64,000 nucleotides of DNA from Cladorrhinum sp. PSN259. Lineage: Eukaryota > Ascomycota > Sordariomycetes > Sordariales > Podosporaceae. The DNA lies in assembly GCA_033725935.1 (NCBI GenBank), contig MU867080.1:434001-498000 (forward strand), read 5' to 3'. The translations under genes and the position numbers were made by a program. Positions within the stretch are counted from its first letter, which is position 1; every line of letters begins with the position of its first letter. The notes under the pieces are model-generated. The model was not told the DNA's origin and searched no databases. It worked only from the letters and a program-made list of their open reading frames with translations. Shown here piece after piece: positions 33,317 through 45,049 of the stretch.

Positions 33317-34880
33317 GTTGACAGGGTCTCTGACAGGCTGCTCGAAAGCCCAAGCGAAGCGCAGAAATGGAACTCACAGATATTCCACACTCGTAAACTA
33401 AAAGAGTTGCAAAATTCTGAGGAAGCTTAAACACAGCAAGGGGATTTCAGGAAGAGATGATTGCGGGTAAAAACAGTAGCATATGCCGTACTCTCAAAGT
33501 CCAGTTCAACCATCCCTTCATCCATTGACGTCCAGGGGTTTGGCTGGGCTGACGACATCGATTGTCTCTTTTTCAATAGGCTGCTCGCACACATTGAGAA
33601 CATGAGGTCCAAACTCCTGTCCCAGAGAGTCGCAAACTGTACTCCCATCTAAGTACGCAGTTGAACTAAAAAAGAGACTTAACTTTGCAGGTTCCCGAAA
33701 GAATGTGGGTTCGGTCAGTAGAGTTGAAAATTCCAAGGGGCATAGATAAAAGTTAGACTGGGAGAATCCTCTCTTGCGCCGGGAAAGCTACCCGGCGGAT
33801 GAGTGGGCCTAACGAGGACCGTTGACTTCGCCGTGCAGCGAACCCTGTCACCAGCTAGGCTCACTTCTTGGTCAGCAGCGGAAAAGATGTACTGTATTTG
33901 GTTCGATTCCAGATAGCGCTAGTACAGTGGTGTAGCGGTACGCTTCTCTCTTGTGAAGTAAAGATAGAAGATATTCTAATGTGAAAAATGATATATAGAG
34001 CTATGCCATCAAAGATTAAGCATGGACCGGACACATTGTAAATCTAGTTTTCCCACACAACCTGTTTATGTATGCTCTGATTACAATTGACGGGAGTCCT
34101 AGACTACTAATAGTGAAGCTCTCACAACCTGAAAGATGATGCGGCTGTCCTCTTGCAAAGTCTTCGGCCAACTGCTATGTACGCCTGCGTTTGCGCAATA
34201 CAGTAGCTGAATTTGTGGGAGCCTATAGCTGCACCCTTCTTAACAACTCAACTGCCCAGGTATAAAAAACGACAAAATTACGACCAACAACCCATTTTTC
34301 CTTGTTGGTCGATGTTTTGTGGGTTCTTCTAAATCTCTACATTACGTTGTCTGATGGTTCGAATACATGATCTTCAGCATTGTGAACCATCCTTTACTAC
34401 AAGTTTGTAATATACGTGTAATATATGAGCATTACACTACCACCACCAGCATTCAACCCCGCGCCAGTGGCCCCACCTGGTAGCTCCGACCCCACCATTA
34501 CTGGCAGTTGTTTCCCCACAATCTGGAAGCTGCCTGATCTCAACTCCATCCAACTGCTACTTCCCTACCTGGTCTGGTAACCTACATCTTCCACTTTCAC
34601 TCAACCAACGACTTCTTTCATCGTCTCACTCACCATTGTTTCCTTCCCACCGAGCCATCTGGGCTTCTTACCTGCCTACCTCGAGGCATTACGACCAAAT
34701 TATCTGATAATCGTGAGTTTCACCCTTCACCATGTACCCAGCTACTTAGCAGAACCCACATCGACGCTGCTAACACTGTACGAAATGGATCACAGGTATC
34801 TACAAACCCTAACCGTCGCCCAAAGCTACCTTGCGCCGTTCGACCACGTAGGGACTCGCCAGGTTCCAATAACCGATATA
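33317..34880. other. Intergenic region upstream of CAND1
   Basis: Besides a tRNA-like fragment near 33897-33958 and small protein-like frames at 33427-33736 (minus) of uncertain meaning, nothing is supported. Close to CAND1 a GTGAGT at 34713 with a CAG acceptor at 34862 could be a leader intron. Confidence 0.4.
33897..33958 (+). other. tRNA-like fragment with T-arm preceding D-arm
   Basis: A good T-arm (TTTGG/CCAGA stem around TTCGATT, 33897-33913) is followed by the palindrome TAGCGCTA (33914-33921). A D-arm-like hairpin with GTAC/GTAC stem (33922-33941) contains a perfect A-box pattern (TGGTGTAGCGG), and then a CTTC/GAAG hairpin (33943-33958) has an 8-nt loop. No T-arm follows downstream and no matching 5' half lies upstream, so this is not a normal tRNA gene. 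Most likely a decayed or rearranged tRNA. Confidence 0.3.
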
Positions 34881-37800
34881 ATGTCCAACATCCCCAGCAA
34901 TCCGAGTTCCCAGACGATCAATCTGTTCCTACAGAAGATCGACGATGACGACCCCGACTACCGCTTCATGGCCCTCAGCGACATCCTGACTGTCCTCAAC
35001 ATTGCCAAACAAGACTTTCTGATCCATGACTTCTCCACTGCCGCTCGTACAACCGATGCTATAGTACGCGCCTTGGACGACAAGAATGGTGAAATTCAAA
35101 GTCAAGCAATAAAATGCATTGGTCCTTTGATCGCTCGCGTGTCATCTCAGCTGTATATCCCTACCATGGAGAAGCTCGCTTCGCTCAAGCTCAACAACTC
35201 ACTAGACAACTCCATCCCCTCTTTGGCAATGCGAGCTATGGTTACCGCGCTTCCTCGTCCGGTGCCTGGGGCACCCCATTCCAAGGATGTCGTTGAGGCA
35301 TACGCAAGCATCAGCAAAGCACTCATTCCCCGCTTTGTTGGAAGGATGAGTAGCCCAGGCCAAGCAGTTCCAGGATTCTTGGACCTCGAAGAGGGATCAT
35401 CGGATTATATGGATGTCCTTATTGAAGTGGTTAAATGCTTTGGGCCCATGCTTCAAACCTACGAAATCGAAGCGCTTCATAACGCCATTGTCACACTTGT
35501 TGAGAAGGACAACGGTACCTCAGTTACCAAGAAGAGGGCGGTCGTTGCCATTTCGATGCTTGCGCACTTCCTCTCAGACGACCTTTTGACTGCTTTTATT
35601 ACCAGATCAGAAGGTGTGCTGCTCCACCCGAACTTGCCAGCCATTACCAGGCGTCTCTACATTACCATTTTGGGTTCAATGGCACGTTCGATTCCGCACC
35701 GGTTCGGCAATCATCTTTCCAAGCTGGCGCCAATCATTCTCAGTGCCCTGAGCGACCAAGAACTACAAGCGCAGTTGGATCAGATTAGCGAGGGTGGCGA
35801 GTCGGGTCTCGAGTTCAATGAGGTTAGAGAGGCTGCGTTAGTTGCGCTAGAAGCGTTCCTCGCTGCGTGCCCCAACCAAATGCGCCCTTTCACAAACGAG
35901 TCCATCGAGTCCTGCCTTCGATACCTTAAATTTGACCCTAATTATGCCTTTGATGAGGATGACGAGATGGAAGAAGAGGAGGAAGAGGAGGAAGAGGATG
36001 ACGATGATGACGAGTTTGAGGCCGATGGTGGTTTTGACGATGACGATGATGCCAGTTGGAAGGTCCGAAGATGTGCGGCTAAAGCGTTGCACACGATCAT
36101 CTCCACCAGGAGCACCGGCGATCTTTTGGACAGCGGTGTTTTGTATAGCAAGGTGGCCCCTGCTCTGGTCAAGAGATTCGATGAGCGTGAGGAAAACGTC
36201 CGCTTAGAGGTGCTTTCTGCAACGTCTCTACTCATTCGCAAGACCGGAGAAGGTGTGATTCACCAATTCTCAATCGACGATAGCCAGAGCGAGTACGTGA
36301 ATCAGCTACCTCTGAGTAGAAAGCGCAGACGTCAAAGCAGTGTGGGTGGCGCTGCGGCCCTTGCATCGCCGTCCCTCGCAGGTACTGGCTTAACCTCCCC
36401 AACCACAGAAAATGTACCCGCAACAGGGCCACGCGCCGACCTCGCCGCTCTGACGCCGACTATTGTCAAGTCGGTTGCTAAGTTACTTAAGGGTAAACTT
36501 ATCCCAACTAAGCAGGCATCCGTAAAACTCCTCGATGACATTATTGCTGTTCAACGCGGCGGTTTGGAAGACTACTTCGACCAGGTCCTAGACTACGTCA
36601 TTGACGCTATCAAGCCAACCAGTGCTGCTTCAACATCGGCCTCTCTCACATCTGCTGGAGGCAGTGCGTCCGCCACCGCCGTCACATTGAGAATAGCCGC
36701 CCTCCGTCTAACTAGCAACATCGTCAAGAACCACTCATCTACTACGCTGCAGCCTCACCTGCCCAAACTTGTTACAGATGTCGTCTCAGTCGCTCGCGAC
36801 CGTTTTTACAAGATATCGAGCGAGGCTGTCCAGACCATCGAGGAGGTCGTGAAGTCCATCACACCGCCAAGGGCCCGCCTCACAGCGCACAAGTTCAAGG
36901 GCGAGTTGCAGAAGCTCTACGATCTTGTTATTGATCGTACGACGGCGAACGATGCGGATGCCGAGGTGAGACAAAAAGCTATTCACGCCCTGGGCACCCT
37001 TTTGGCAAGAACTTCTGGAAGTGAGGGCTCTGGGCTATTGTCAGAGGACAAGAGGAAGGCTGCTCTGGGCTTTCTCTTGGAGCGTCTTAAGAACGAGACG
37101 ACCAGGCTGGCTGCTGTGAGAGCAATTGACACGATTGCGGCCATGTCGCCTGGGACCGTTCAGCTGGAGCCTGAATGGATTCGCCAAGTCACCGTGGAAC
37201 TGGCCGCCCAGTTGAGGAAATCGAACCGGGCTCTGAGAGGCTCAAGCATAATGGCGTTGAAGCATCTGATCCTATCCCCGTCCGCAGTGGGTGCCTTGGA
37301 TGAGCAGACTACCCAGACAGTAATCACGGCCCTGGCACCCGTCATCAATAACAATGATGCTCAGCTGCTAGGTCCCGGCCTTTTGGTAATTGCGCATTTG
37401 GCCAACGAGAAGCCAAAGGTTGTCATTACTCCACAGCTTGTGGCTGCGATCTGTGTCCTACTCCAAAGCACGGTTGCCGGCACAGTGCTTGAGTCTTTGC
37501 TCATCTTTGTAACCAATGCTGGTCAAGTGGGACATGGGAAACTGCTGATGGAAGGCTTGCTCCAGAAGGTGGGTGTTGGTGGTGAACCATCTGTGGTGGG
37601 CAAGGTTATAGGGACTCTCCTTGTAGCCAGCGGTGATTCAGCCGGAGTGACGCTGGATAGCTTTGTAGGTGAGGTTAAGACAAGTGCCGGAGACCAGGCG
37701 AGGGCAAGCCTGGCTCTTGCTGTCATTGGCGAAGTTGGTTTACGCCTAGGCGCCAAGTTCCCGGTCAAGCCGTCTCTCTTCCTGGAGCAGTTCACGAATG

Positions 37801-38950
37801 AGTATGATAAGGTGTCTGTAGCAGCCGCCGTTGCTCTTGGGCGCGCGGGATCAGGCAATGTTTCTGTGTACCTCCCTGTCATCCTTCAATCATTGGAGAA
37901 GAAGGGGAGTACCCAATACTTGCTATTGCAGTCGGTTAAGGAGATTCTCCAGCAGGCTGCACTCTCCTCGACAGACATCAGCCAATTTACCCCAGCCATT
38001 TGGGACCGGGTCCTGACCCTAATTGATGTTGAGGACAACAAGGCAGTCTGCGCCGAGTGTATCGGCCGCATGGTCATTATCGATCCAAAGACTTATATGC
38101 CCAAGCTTGAGGTAAGCCCAGATAAATCTTTTTGGCCTTCATAAGTAGAGATTGCTAACTCTTCCTGTAGGCCTTACTTAGGAACAAGTCGCCAGTTTCG
38201 CGAGCCATCGCAGTACAGGCTCTTCGGTATACTCTTCCTGACGATAATGAAGCATTCGATGCGGTGCTCAAGACTTCGCTTGTTGACATGCTCAAGACCG
38301 TGTTGGAAGATCCAGAGATGGAGATTCGCAGACACGCCATGTCGACTTTGAACTCGGCTTCTCACAACAAGCCTGAGCTGATCATGGGCCAGTTTAATGA
38401 GCTGATCCCATATGTGATGAAGGAGACGGTCATTAAGCCAGAGCTCATTCGTGAGGTCACGATGGGTCCTTTCAAACACAAGATCGATGATGGTTTGGAA
38501 GTTCGCAAGGCTGCTTATGAAACCTTGTACGCGCTGATGGAATCTGCTTTCTCGCGCATCAGTATTATCGACCTTTACGACCGGATTATTGCAGGTCTCG
38601 AAGATGAACATGACATCCGAGCTCTCTGCAACTTGATGGTTTCGAAGCTTGTCTACCTGGATCCAGACGAGACATTGCGGCGCCTGAACGCCATTGCAAA
38701 GGCATTTAGACAGACTCTCTCTACCAAGCTCAAGGACAGTGCTGTCAAGCAGGAAGTTGAGAAGCAAGAAGAAGCCAACAAAGCTGTATTGCGCGTCACG
38801 ATCCTCCTTTCGGAGAAGCTCAAGAGTGGTGCGGGTGCGGGCGCCTCAGGGGCTGTCATCGATGTATGGTCGAGCTACTTGGAGTGGGTCAATCGAGATT
38901 TTGCCGCCCAGCTTAAGGTTCTCCGTGATGAGAACGTTGGTGGAAACTAG
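34881..38950 (+). CDS. CAND1: CAND1/TIP120 cullin-associated NEDD8-dissociated protein
   Basis: Exons 34881..38111 and 38171..38950 join in phase 0 to give 1336 residues. The start is the ATG of MSNIPSNPSSQTINLFLQKI; the in-frame extension upstream begins inside a probable leader intron. HEAT repeats run throughout (RFMALSDILTVL, AIKCIGPLIARVSSQL). The characteristic acidic loop at residues ~357-390 (poly-Glu/Asp) is followed by the family signature DASWKVRRCAAKALHTI. The C-terminal TIP120 region has NSASHNKPELIMGQFNELIP, TVIKPELIREVTMGPFKHKI and DDGLEVRKAAYETLYALME. CAND1 exchanges substrate receptors on cullin-RING ligases by wrapping un-neddylated cullin-Rbx1. The length is typical of filamentous fungi and the identification is very strong. 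Confidence 0.96.
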
Positions 38951-39590
38951 ATTGATGGGAGGATATTCAGCAGAGCTAGGAAAGCTGCTTGATTCGTTTA
39001 TGGGCATAGCGATGTGAAGGCTCTGTAAGGGCCAAGAGCCCGTGGTATTGTATGCTGCATTCATGATTTATGACATTGCATGCGCTTCTTTTTTCGACGG
39101 GGGACTAAGTTAGTCTTCACCGTATGGGACTGGTCATTGGGGCAGTTACATTATGAATCAAATATTATTAACTACGGACTATGTTCTGGACTTTTTTGGT
39201 GCTTCTGCTCTCTAGTGTTCAATGTTTTCAAAGGTTCAGCAAGGGTTCGGGTTAGGGTCAATACATATAGGATGAAGTCGTACCTCTACTTTGATCATTT
39301 ACCCCACTTCAAGCTTGAAAGCTCAAACCAAAGGCAAGCAGGAACCACAGCGAGCAATTGACTCCACCAGGTCTACCCTGGATGCATCCAGATCACCCCA
39401 AGCTCCATCGCCATCACTGACAACACTCGCAGCTCGAAGCAGCATTTACAACTTCCAAGCTTGTAATCACCGCATTTGAGATTAGACAGAAGAGAGATTT
39501 TAGAACCCGCCTAAAATTTCTACCAAAGAGAAATCACTGAACGAACCTTTACCGAGCAGGAAAAGGAGAGTACTGCAATCGAATCGCATC
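38951..39590. other. Intergenic, CAND1 3' region and TRS31 promoter
   Basis: 640 bp with no gene. A short telomere-like phrase (ggttcgggttagggtc, about 39243-39258) is present as a single copy. The final 200 bp are A/C-rich like a fungal leader. Confidence 0.45.
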
Positions 39591-40377
39591 ATGAGCAAAG
39601 CAGCTCCCGCCAACGGTGGCAAAGACCAGATACCAGGGGCACCAGCAGGAGGGAGCAGCAGCAGCCATGGCGGCGGTTTGAGATATCCGTCCAACGGCAA
39701 AACGATCTATCACCGACCGCTCAATAGGAGCAAGACGACGGAGCTGAGCCAGGCGAGCTTTGCGTACTTGTTTTCGGAGATGGTTAGTTACGCGCAGAAG
39801 AGGGTCACCGGTATTCAGGAGTTGGAGAAGCGGTATGGTTTTTTGTTTTATTTTCGCCCTTTCTTTTTTGCTGTCTGGGCAACAACAAATGGCTGATGTG
39901 TGTTGTGTTGTTACTGCGGGTAACAGATTAAACCTCCAAGGCCACCCGATCGGCCTGAAACTGCTCGACCTCTTACTCATCCGCGAACCTCCCCGATCTC
40001 AGACCCGGCCGCTCAACATTATCACGCTGTTGCACTTCATCAAGATTAATCTGTGGACGCACCTGTTTGGACGGCAGGCTGATAGGCTGGAGAAGAGCTC
40101 GGATCCGGATACGCCTGATGAATACATGATTATCGATAATGAACCGCTGGTGAATGCGTTCGTTAGCGTGCCTAGGGAGATGAGCCAGCTGAACTGTGCT
40201 GCGTTCGTTGCGGGGATTATTGAAGGTGTTTGCGATGGTGCGGTCTTCCCTGCGAGGGTGACGGCGCATAGCGTTGGAGGGAAGGAGGAAGGGGAGATGT
40301 GGCCGGGGAAGACGGTTTTCTTGTTGAAGTTCCAGCCTGAGGTTCTAGAGAGGGAGGCGTTGATTGGGAAGGGTTGA
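39591..40377 (+). CDS. TRS31: TRAPP complex subunit Trs31 (TRAPPC5)
   Basis: Exons 39591..39832 and 39927..40377 join in phase 2 to give 230 residues. After a Gly/Ser-rich N-terminus the Bet3-like fold begins: TIYHRPLNRSKTTELSQASF, YLFSEMVSYAQKRVTGIQEL, and after the intron RLNLQGHPIGLKLLDLLLIR, EYMIIDNEPLVNAFVSVPRE and LNCAAFVAGIIEGVCDGAVF, with PARVTAHSV near the end. Trs31 is a core subunit of the TRAPP tethering complexes that act as the exchange factor for Ypt1/Rab1 at the Golgi. The length and the conserved order of blocks are as expected. Confidence 0.95.
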
Positions 40378-40803
40378 CAGCAAACTTAGTGGGATGGGAA
40401 TGAAAGAAGGTCGTGCATGATGTCAATAAGAGGGTGAGGTAATGGGAGAGCGGGAGGGTGAGGTATTGCATTGTTTATGGCGTTTATTGGGGCCCATGGC
40501 TAGGGAAGGCAACTAGAGCGATCGCTTCAAGGTTTCTGTTTGTTCTTTGGAGATACAAGACATCACCTTATTATGAAGGGAGCAGTAAAGCACGGTGTAG
40601 ACACAGCGGGAATGTAATTAAAGTAGAAAATTCATCGATTGTTCCTCTTTTAGAGGAAGGAGGGTATATCCCTATGGGTATTCCTTAGTCGCCATGACCA
40701 AATGCCTAAACTCCGAAAAGTGAAAATGCCGTGATCCTAACCGAAACGCCGAACCCGATCCCATGCATGTCATATCATCATGAAGTCTCTTCTAAGCACA
40801 AGC
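40378..40803. other. Converging 3' regions
   Basis: 426 bp between the TRS31 stop and the stop of a minus-strand gene. No coding signal. Confidence 0.5.
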
Positions 40804-41616
40804 TTAACGAGGCAGGCCCTTGTAGGCAGATCCGGCTTTGGCACCCTTGCGGCGTGCATTCCCACTGGCGCCAGCGCGACCACCAGTGCTGCTGCCGCTG
40901 GGGCCGCTGGGACCGCGATGCATCAGCTCGCCCAAGCCGAGATCCTTCCAAGCAGGCTCCTTGGACTTCTGAGTCGCCTTGGTGATGCCGAACGCAGCGT
41001 GCTGGTCAGGGACAACATCGTCCTCATCCTCGGGGTTGATCGGCTGGAGGTGAGGCGGGACATAGATGTCGTCCGCGGGCAGCTTGTCCTTGCAGAAATC
41101 CTCAAAGAGGTCTGCCGTGCGAGACGAAGTCATATGCACGTAGGTGTAAGAAGCGTCCTTGTTCTATGTTATCTGTCAGCCCATCTTCGATCTCATTCTC
41201 ATGAAGAGATGGCGAATATCATTACATACCATGGCTATACTGAAGTCGGGGATCGGAGAATAAGCTTCAATAAGCGGCAGAGGGGGCGCGATGGCCGGCA
41301 GACTGTTCAGGAAAGCTTGGTCGAGCTCCTCTTGCGACGGCACTGCTCTGGGGTCACCACCTTCCTCGTCGTCTTCGGCGATGACAATCGTGGCGTCAGT
41401 TGAGTCAGTTGTGACGCTAGCGTTGTCGGGAGAACTACCAGGAAGATTCAGATTTCCAATTGTATTACGACGCTGCTCGGTCTGTGCGTGAAGTTGCTGG
41501 CGCTGGCGCTGACGTTCAAGCTGCTCTCCGGTCAGAGGATGAGGACGAGGGTGTCGCCAAAAAGCAGCACGAGGTAGACGCCAAGCGTTAACGAAGGAAC
41601 CGTCGTTGCCGTCCAT
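40804..41616 (-). CDS. Unrecognised 248-residue protein
   Basis: Exons 41616..41230 and 41163..40804 join in phase 0 (GTATGT donor, GCTGAC branch, CATAG acceptor) to give 248 residues. The N-terminus MDGNDGSFVNAWRLPRAAFW, RHPRPHPLTGEQLERQRQRQ is followed by a Gln/Arg helix, an acidic stretch (VIAEDDEEGGDP) and a Pro-rich part (SLPAIAPPLPLIEAYSPIPD). After the intron comes YVHMTSSRTADLFEDFCKDK, an acidic linker, and KEPAWKDLGLGELMHRGPSG ending in a basic Gly-rich tail (RRKGAKAGSAYKGLPR). There is no signal peptide or membrane segment, so it is probably cytosolic or nuclear. I do not recognise the family. The good intron and even codon use support a real gene. Confidence 0.68.
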
Positions 41617-42263
41617 AATTGAGTGGGGGCCAGAAATGGCGCTAAGGAACGCTAGCGCGGTTTTTAATTGTGGCGATGCAAAGTACCAATACTTTCAACG
41701 GATTGGAGACAAATGAAAGTGGGATCCAAACTTCGAAACCAGCCTGCAACCAAGAGTGCCAGAAGCGCTCCCAGGTGAAGGTGGGATGTCTGGTGCGAAA
41801 TTGTGAAAGATACGACACCAGGGGATTTTTTTTATTCTCTGGTTCTTTCTTCTAAAATGAGCCCAGGAAGCTACAGGCTGCTTTGTTGGGAGTGAAGGTG
41901 GACGCTTTTGGACCGTGTGCATTGCTCGGCGTTAACCCCGGGTTGTCACAAGAGGCACTTACACCACACCGCATGGAAAACAACCTGTCACCCAGCATAC
42001 AACGGAACAGACTACTCAACTCGACCTCCCTGAGATACCAATCTCTCTGTTTACTCTGAACGTGACATATCTACTAACCTGGCGCCCAAATTCCCTTGTT
42101 TAGACTGCCCACAAGTCCCCGTTGTCAGTTTCCCCAAGTTTGAAGCGATAAGCTGTTGATGTCACGGTGAGAGTTGGGTTTTGTTGACCTTGACGTCTCC
42201 CTGAGTACCTTGCATTCTCTGAATGCACACCTGTGCCATGCATGAACCGACATTCTCGATTTT
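41617..42263. other. Intergenic spacer
   Basis: 647 bp containing the promoter of the 248-residue protein gene and the 3' region of the secreted modular protein gene. No gene seen. Confidence 0.45.
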
Positions 42264-43604
42264 TCATGGGCCGGGCTCAAGAATTGAATCGACATCGTTG
42301 GGATCCTTGACAACTATTATCAAACAAGTAAGCATTACTTTCAGCCCTCGAGCAGCATGCGAAATACTCACAAGTAATGGAAGCCAGTGCTTGTTGGCAA
42401 TCAATGGCTCCTTGACTGTCAACTCTGGGATCATCTGCCCTTCCATAACATAATGCTTCGCCATACGCTGTTGCCGGCGGCGCGAAGATGGTGCCGTTAT
42501 TAAACTCTGTCGGGGCCGCCTGTGCTCTCGCAATCTTAGGCGGAGGTGGTACAGGATTCTCAGGCAGCTGGTCGTCTGGGACTTCGAGCCATAGCGTAGC
42601 TCTAACGTCTTCATCTACCCAGTCGCCATACTCTCCGCTGAGAATGCATTTATCATAGACCTCGGCCGTCATAGTGGTGGCCATCGTGGCTAGATTGACT
42701 TTGATTGCGACGTCCCTGTTATTGCAGATGCTGCCGATGCAGGTTCCGACTGCTGCAGCTAGACACTGTTCAACATCCAGATTGACTATGCCGGACGGAC
42801 TTTGCTCTGTTTGTAAAAGACTTTCAGTTTGTATTCAACATAGGCAGTTAATATGAGGAGAAAACCTACGGCTGAGCAGGTCAATCACCTGGTGGCAAGC
42901 AACCTTGTCTGGGGCAGAGCCATCAAACTTCGTGCATGTGGTTCCTTGTTTCGAGTCCTCCGGATCTTTGGGATCATCGTGAGGATGCAGTTCAGCCATC
43001 CGCTTAAATAGTTCGTGGTTGATGGCACTGTCTTTGGATTGTGTCGAGTTGTCCCCATCAATACCTGGCACTTTGTGCTTGCGCAAGCCGAATCCTACGG
43101 GCTTTCTGTTGCTCGTCCAGCACCCATAAAGACCGTTGATAATACAATTGCTGAATAGGTCGGCTGTAAATTCACCTTCATTGATTGTAACAATTCCTTC
43201 ACCTGTGCTGTCGGTGTTGATATTGCACAAGAGACCGAAGCATGTACCATTGGTACCTTCAATGCATTCTCCAGGAAGAAGAGAAATAGAGGAGGAGCTC
43301 GGCTCAGCAACATTGGCTTTCTGAGGTAAGCGAATTCTTTCATTTTTTTTGTGGGGGGGGGGGGGTTCAGTTTAGCTGCTGATACTGAATAAAACGTACA
43401 ATAAATCACGTTTATGGTTCCATGGCAATCATCAATACTCTCAACGTCATCAATGGGATCTGCCGCCCAGCATATAGTATAGCCATTGGCCGTTTCGATT
43501 ATGCTATTGTTGCTCTTGGTTGAAGCTGAGGTTGTAAAGGTAGCTGTTGACAGTCCGCAACTGGACAATTGCAGTATAGCTGCAAGAATAACACTGATAG
43601 CCAT
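42264..43604 (-). CDS. Secreted protein made of repeated cysteine modules
   Basis: Four exons (43604..43400, 43316..42870, 42806..42372, 42313..42264) give about 378 residues. A signal peptide (MAISVILAAILQLSSCGLS) leads into the first module YTICWAADPIDDVESIDDCH, GTINVIY. Similar modules recur as TTCTKFDGSAPDKVACHQVI DLLS and EALCYGRADDPRVDSQGAID CQQALASIT. All three introns fall in phase 1 directly after these modules. A second element is duplicated: NGTCFGLLCN...FTADLFSNCIINGLYGCW and GTCIGSICNN...MTAEVYDKCILSGEYGDW. No membrane anchor. The spacing C-x-DP-x-DC-x-xI loosely recalls Hce2/Ecp2-type secreted proteins, but I do not claim that family. The first acceptor (43317, after AAAG) was chosen for frame; the intron holds a 14-G run. 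Confidence 0.72.
43352..43365. repeat. Poly-G homopolymer inside an intron
   Basis: A run of about 14 G (plus strand) lies in the first intron of the secreted modular protein gene, next to a poly-T stretch. Its length may be unreliable in assembly, but it is intronic and does not affect the reading frame. Confidence 0.8.
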
Positions 43605-44267
43605 GATGATTATCCGCTGTTGGTGCCAGTGGTGTAATGTTGTTGTGTTTTTACGCAGCTGTGGAAGTGCTAAAAACCAGAAGGCTGAGTACAGCGGAGA
43701 AATCTTAGATGTCAGGAATATTGTCCTTAAATATTTGAAATCCCCCAAGCCCAACTCAAGAATGGCATAGAGCCGAGCCCTGCCGCTCGTTGAGCTCTGA
43801 AGCTGATCTCATAGTCCACAATGCTACCGCAGTGGAGCTGTGAATGTTGAGAATCAGAGCAGGTAGACTGAAATGAGCAACCGAATATGTCGAGATGGAA
43901 TCTTTAGGGTGGCTAGATATATATGGGCTCTGAGTATGCGGCGGAGACGGAGAGTATCTTACGATTGACTGTTGCTGGTGAGTGACTGGCATGTTTGATG
44001 ACCTTCAACGAACAATGCCCCGCTGTGGTTTGGATGAAAGTCGTCTGGAGAGCACTGACAAAACTGATCATGCGTCTTCTCCTGGTCAGGTACAAATATC
44101 TCGGCGGTTTTGAAAACCTCACCCATTTACAAAACCGATCCTCGTCCACATCGAAGCCTTCCATCACCAATCATAGAGGATAACAGTGAGCTTCGATCGG
44201 CACCGGGCGAATAGCTTCCAGTTGCCGGTGTGAATCAAACAAGAGTTCAGGATTACAATTCCACAAG
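43605..44267. promoter_or_regulatory. Divergent intergenic region
   Basis: 663 bp between the divergent starts of the secreted modular protein gene and the CxxC protein gene. It contains short AT-rich patches and no supported coding sequence. Confidence 0.45.
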
Positions 44268-45049
44268 ATGGCCGACAGATCCACTACCCAACAAAATCTG
44301 GGTAAGTACGACCGATATTTCCGGACCGTATCTTTCCCCCCGGATCCGAAAGCTCCGAATAGTTGATTCGTCCCGTTTGCTGACTTACACCGGCACACCG
44401 ATCAGCCGTACCTACCCGGGACGGTCAACCAACTGCGGCTGCGCCTAGCACAGAGCTAGAGCAAGAAACGGTCCAACTGATCGTCACCCAGACCGGCACC
44501 TCACCGAAAACAACGACGACAATCAGCCTAACTCCTAGCCAATTCAAAGAAAAGGTCACCTGGCACGTTCTCTCTCGCTCCTCCTCCCTTTCACCCTCCA
44601 CCTCCACGTCACCCTAATCTTCTGTCCCCTTCCACTTACTAACTCCATCCCCCAGGACCTGCCACATGTGCCGGACATCCCAAAACCGAATCCCCCCGAT
44701 CCCTTCCTCCGCACCCACCCCTACCACAGAGAAAGACCAATACAAATGGCAGAAATTCGAACGGATCTGTTCCTGGCGCATTCCAGACAAGACGAAGAGA
44801 CTTCTATGCAGCGGCGGACCGCTGGGCCACAAGGGGCCCTGTGAGAAGTGTAGGCTTGATATACCACGAGGCTTGTTTCCTGACGAGTGGCTTAGCTTCG
44901 AAGGAAATATTGCCTGGTCGGAGGGTGGGAAGAGTGGCGGGCGGGCGAGCATGAGAGTGGTGGTCAAGATTCTCGGGGAGAAGCAGGATGAGGAGACGGG
45001 ACTGAAAGAGGGAATGGAATTGATTAGGTCGGAGTGTGCTGCTGTTTAG
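44268..45049 (+). CDS. Unrecognised CxxC-motif protein (209 residues)
   Basis: Three exons were read: 44268..44301 (donor GTAAGT), 44406..44607, and 44656..45049. The second intron (GTCACC...TACTAACTCCATCCCCCAG, 48 nt) has a perfect branch point but a non-standard donor; it is needed to reach the Cys frame. The product begins MADRSTTQQNLAVPTRDGQP and has a Thr-rich middle (TQTGTSPKTTTTISLTPSQF). A likely metal-binding part follows: TCHMCRTSQNR, YKWQKFERICSWRIPDKTKR and LLCSGGPLGHKGPCEKCRLD, then DEWLSFEGNIAWSEGGKSGG. Two CxxC pairs could bind zinc. There is no signal peptide or membrane segment. The family is unknown to me; the third exon is the best supported part. Confidence 0.6.

Noticed and set aside
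34713..34880. In-frame N-terminal extension of CAND1
   Set aside because: It begins at a GTG that is part of a GTGAGT splice donor, and the conserved CAND1 N-terminus starts at the ATG at 34881.
39243..39258. Telomere-like GGGTTAGGG phrase
   Set aside because: A single degenerate copy inside a gene-dense region; not a telomere or a clear interstitial array.
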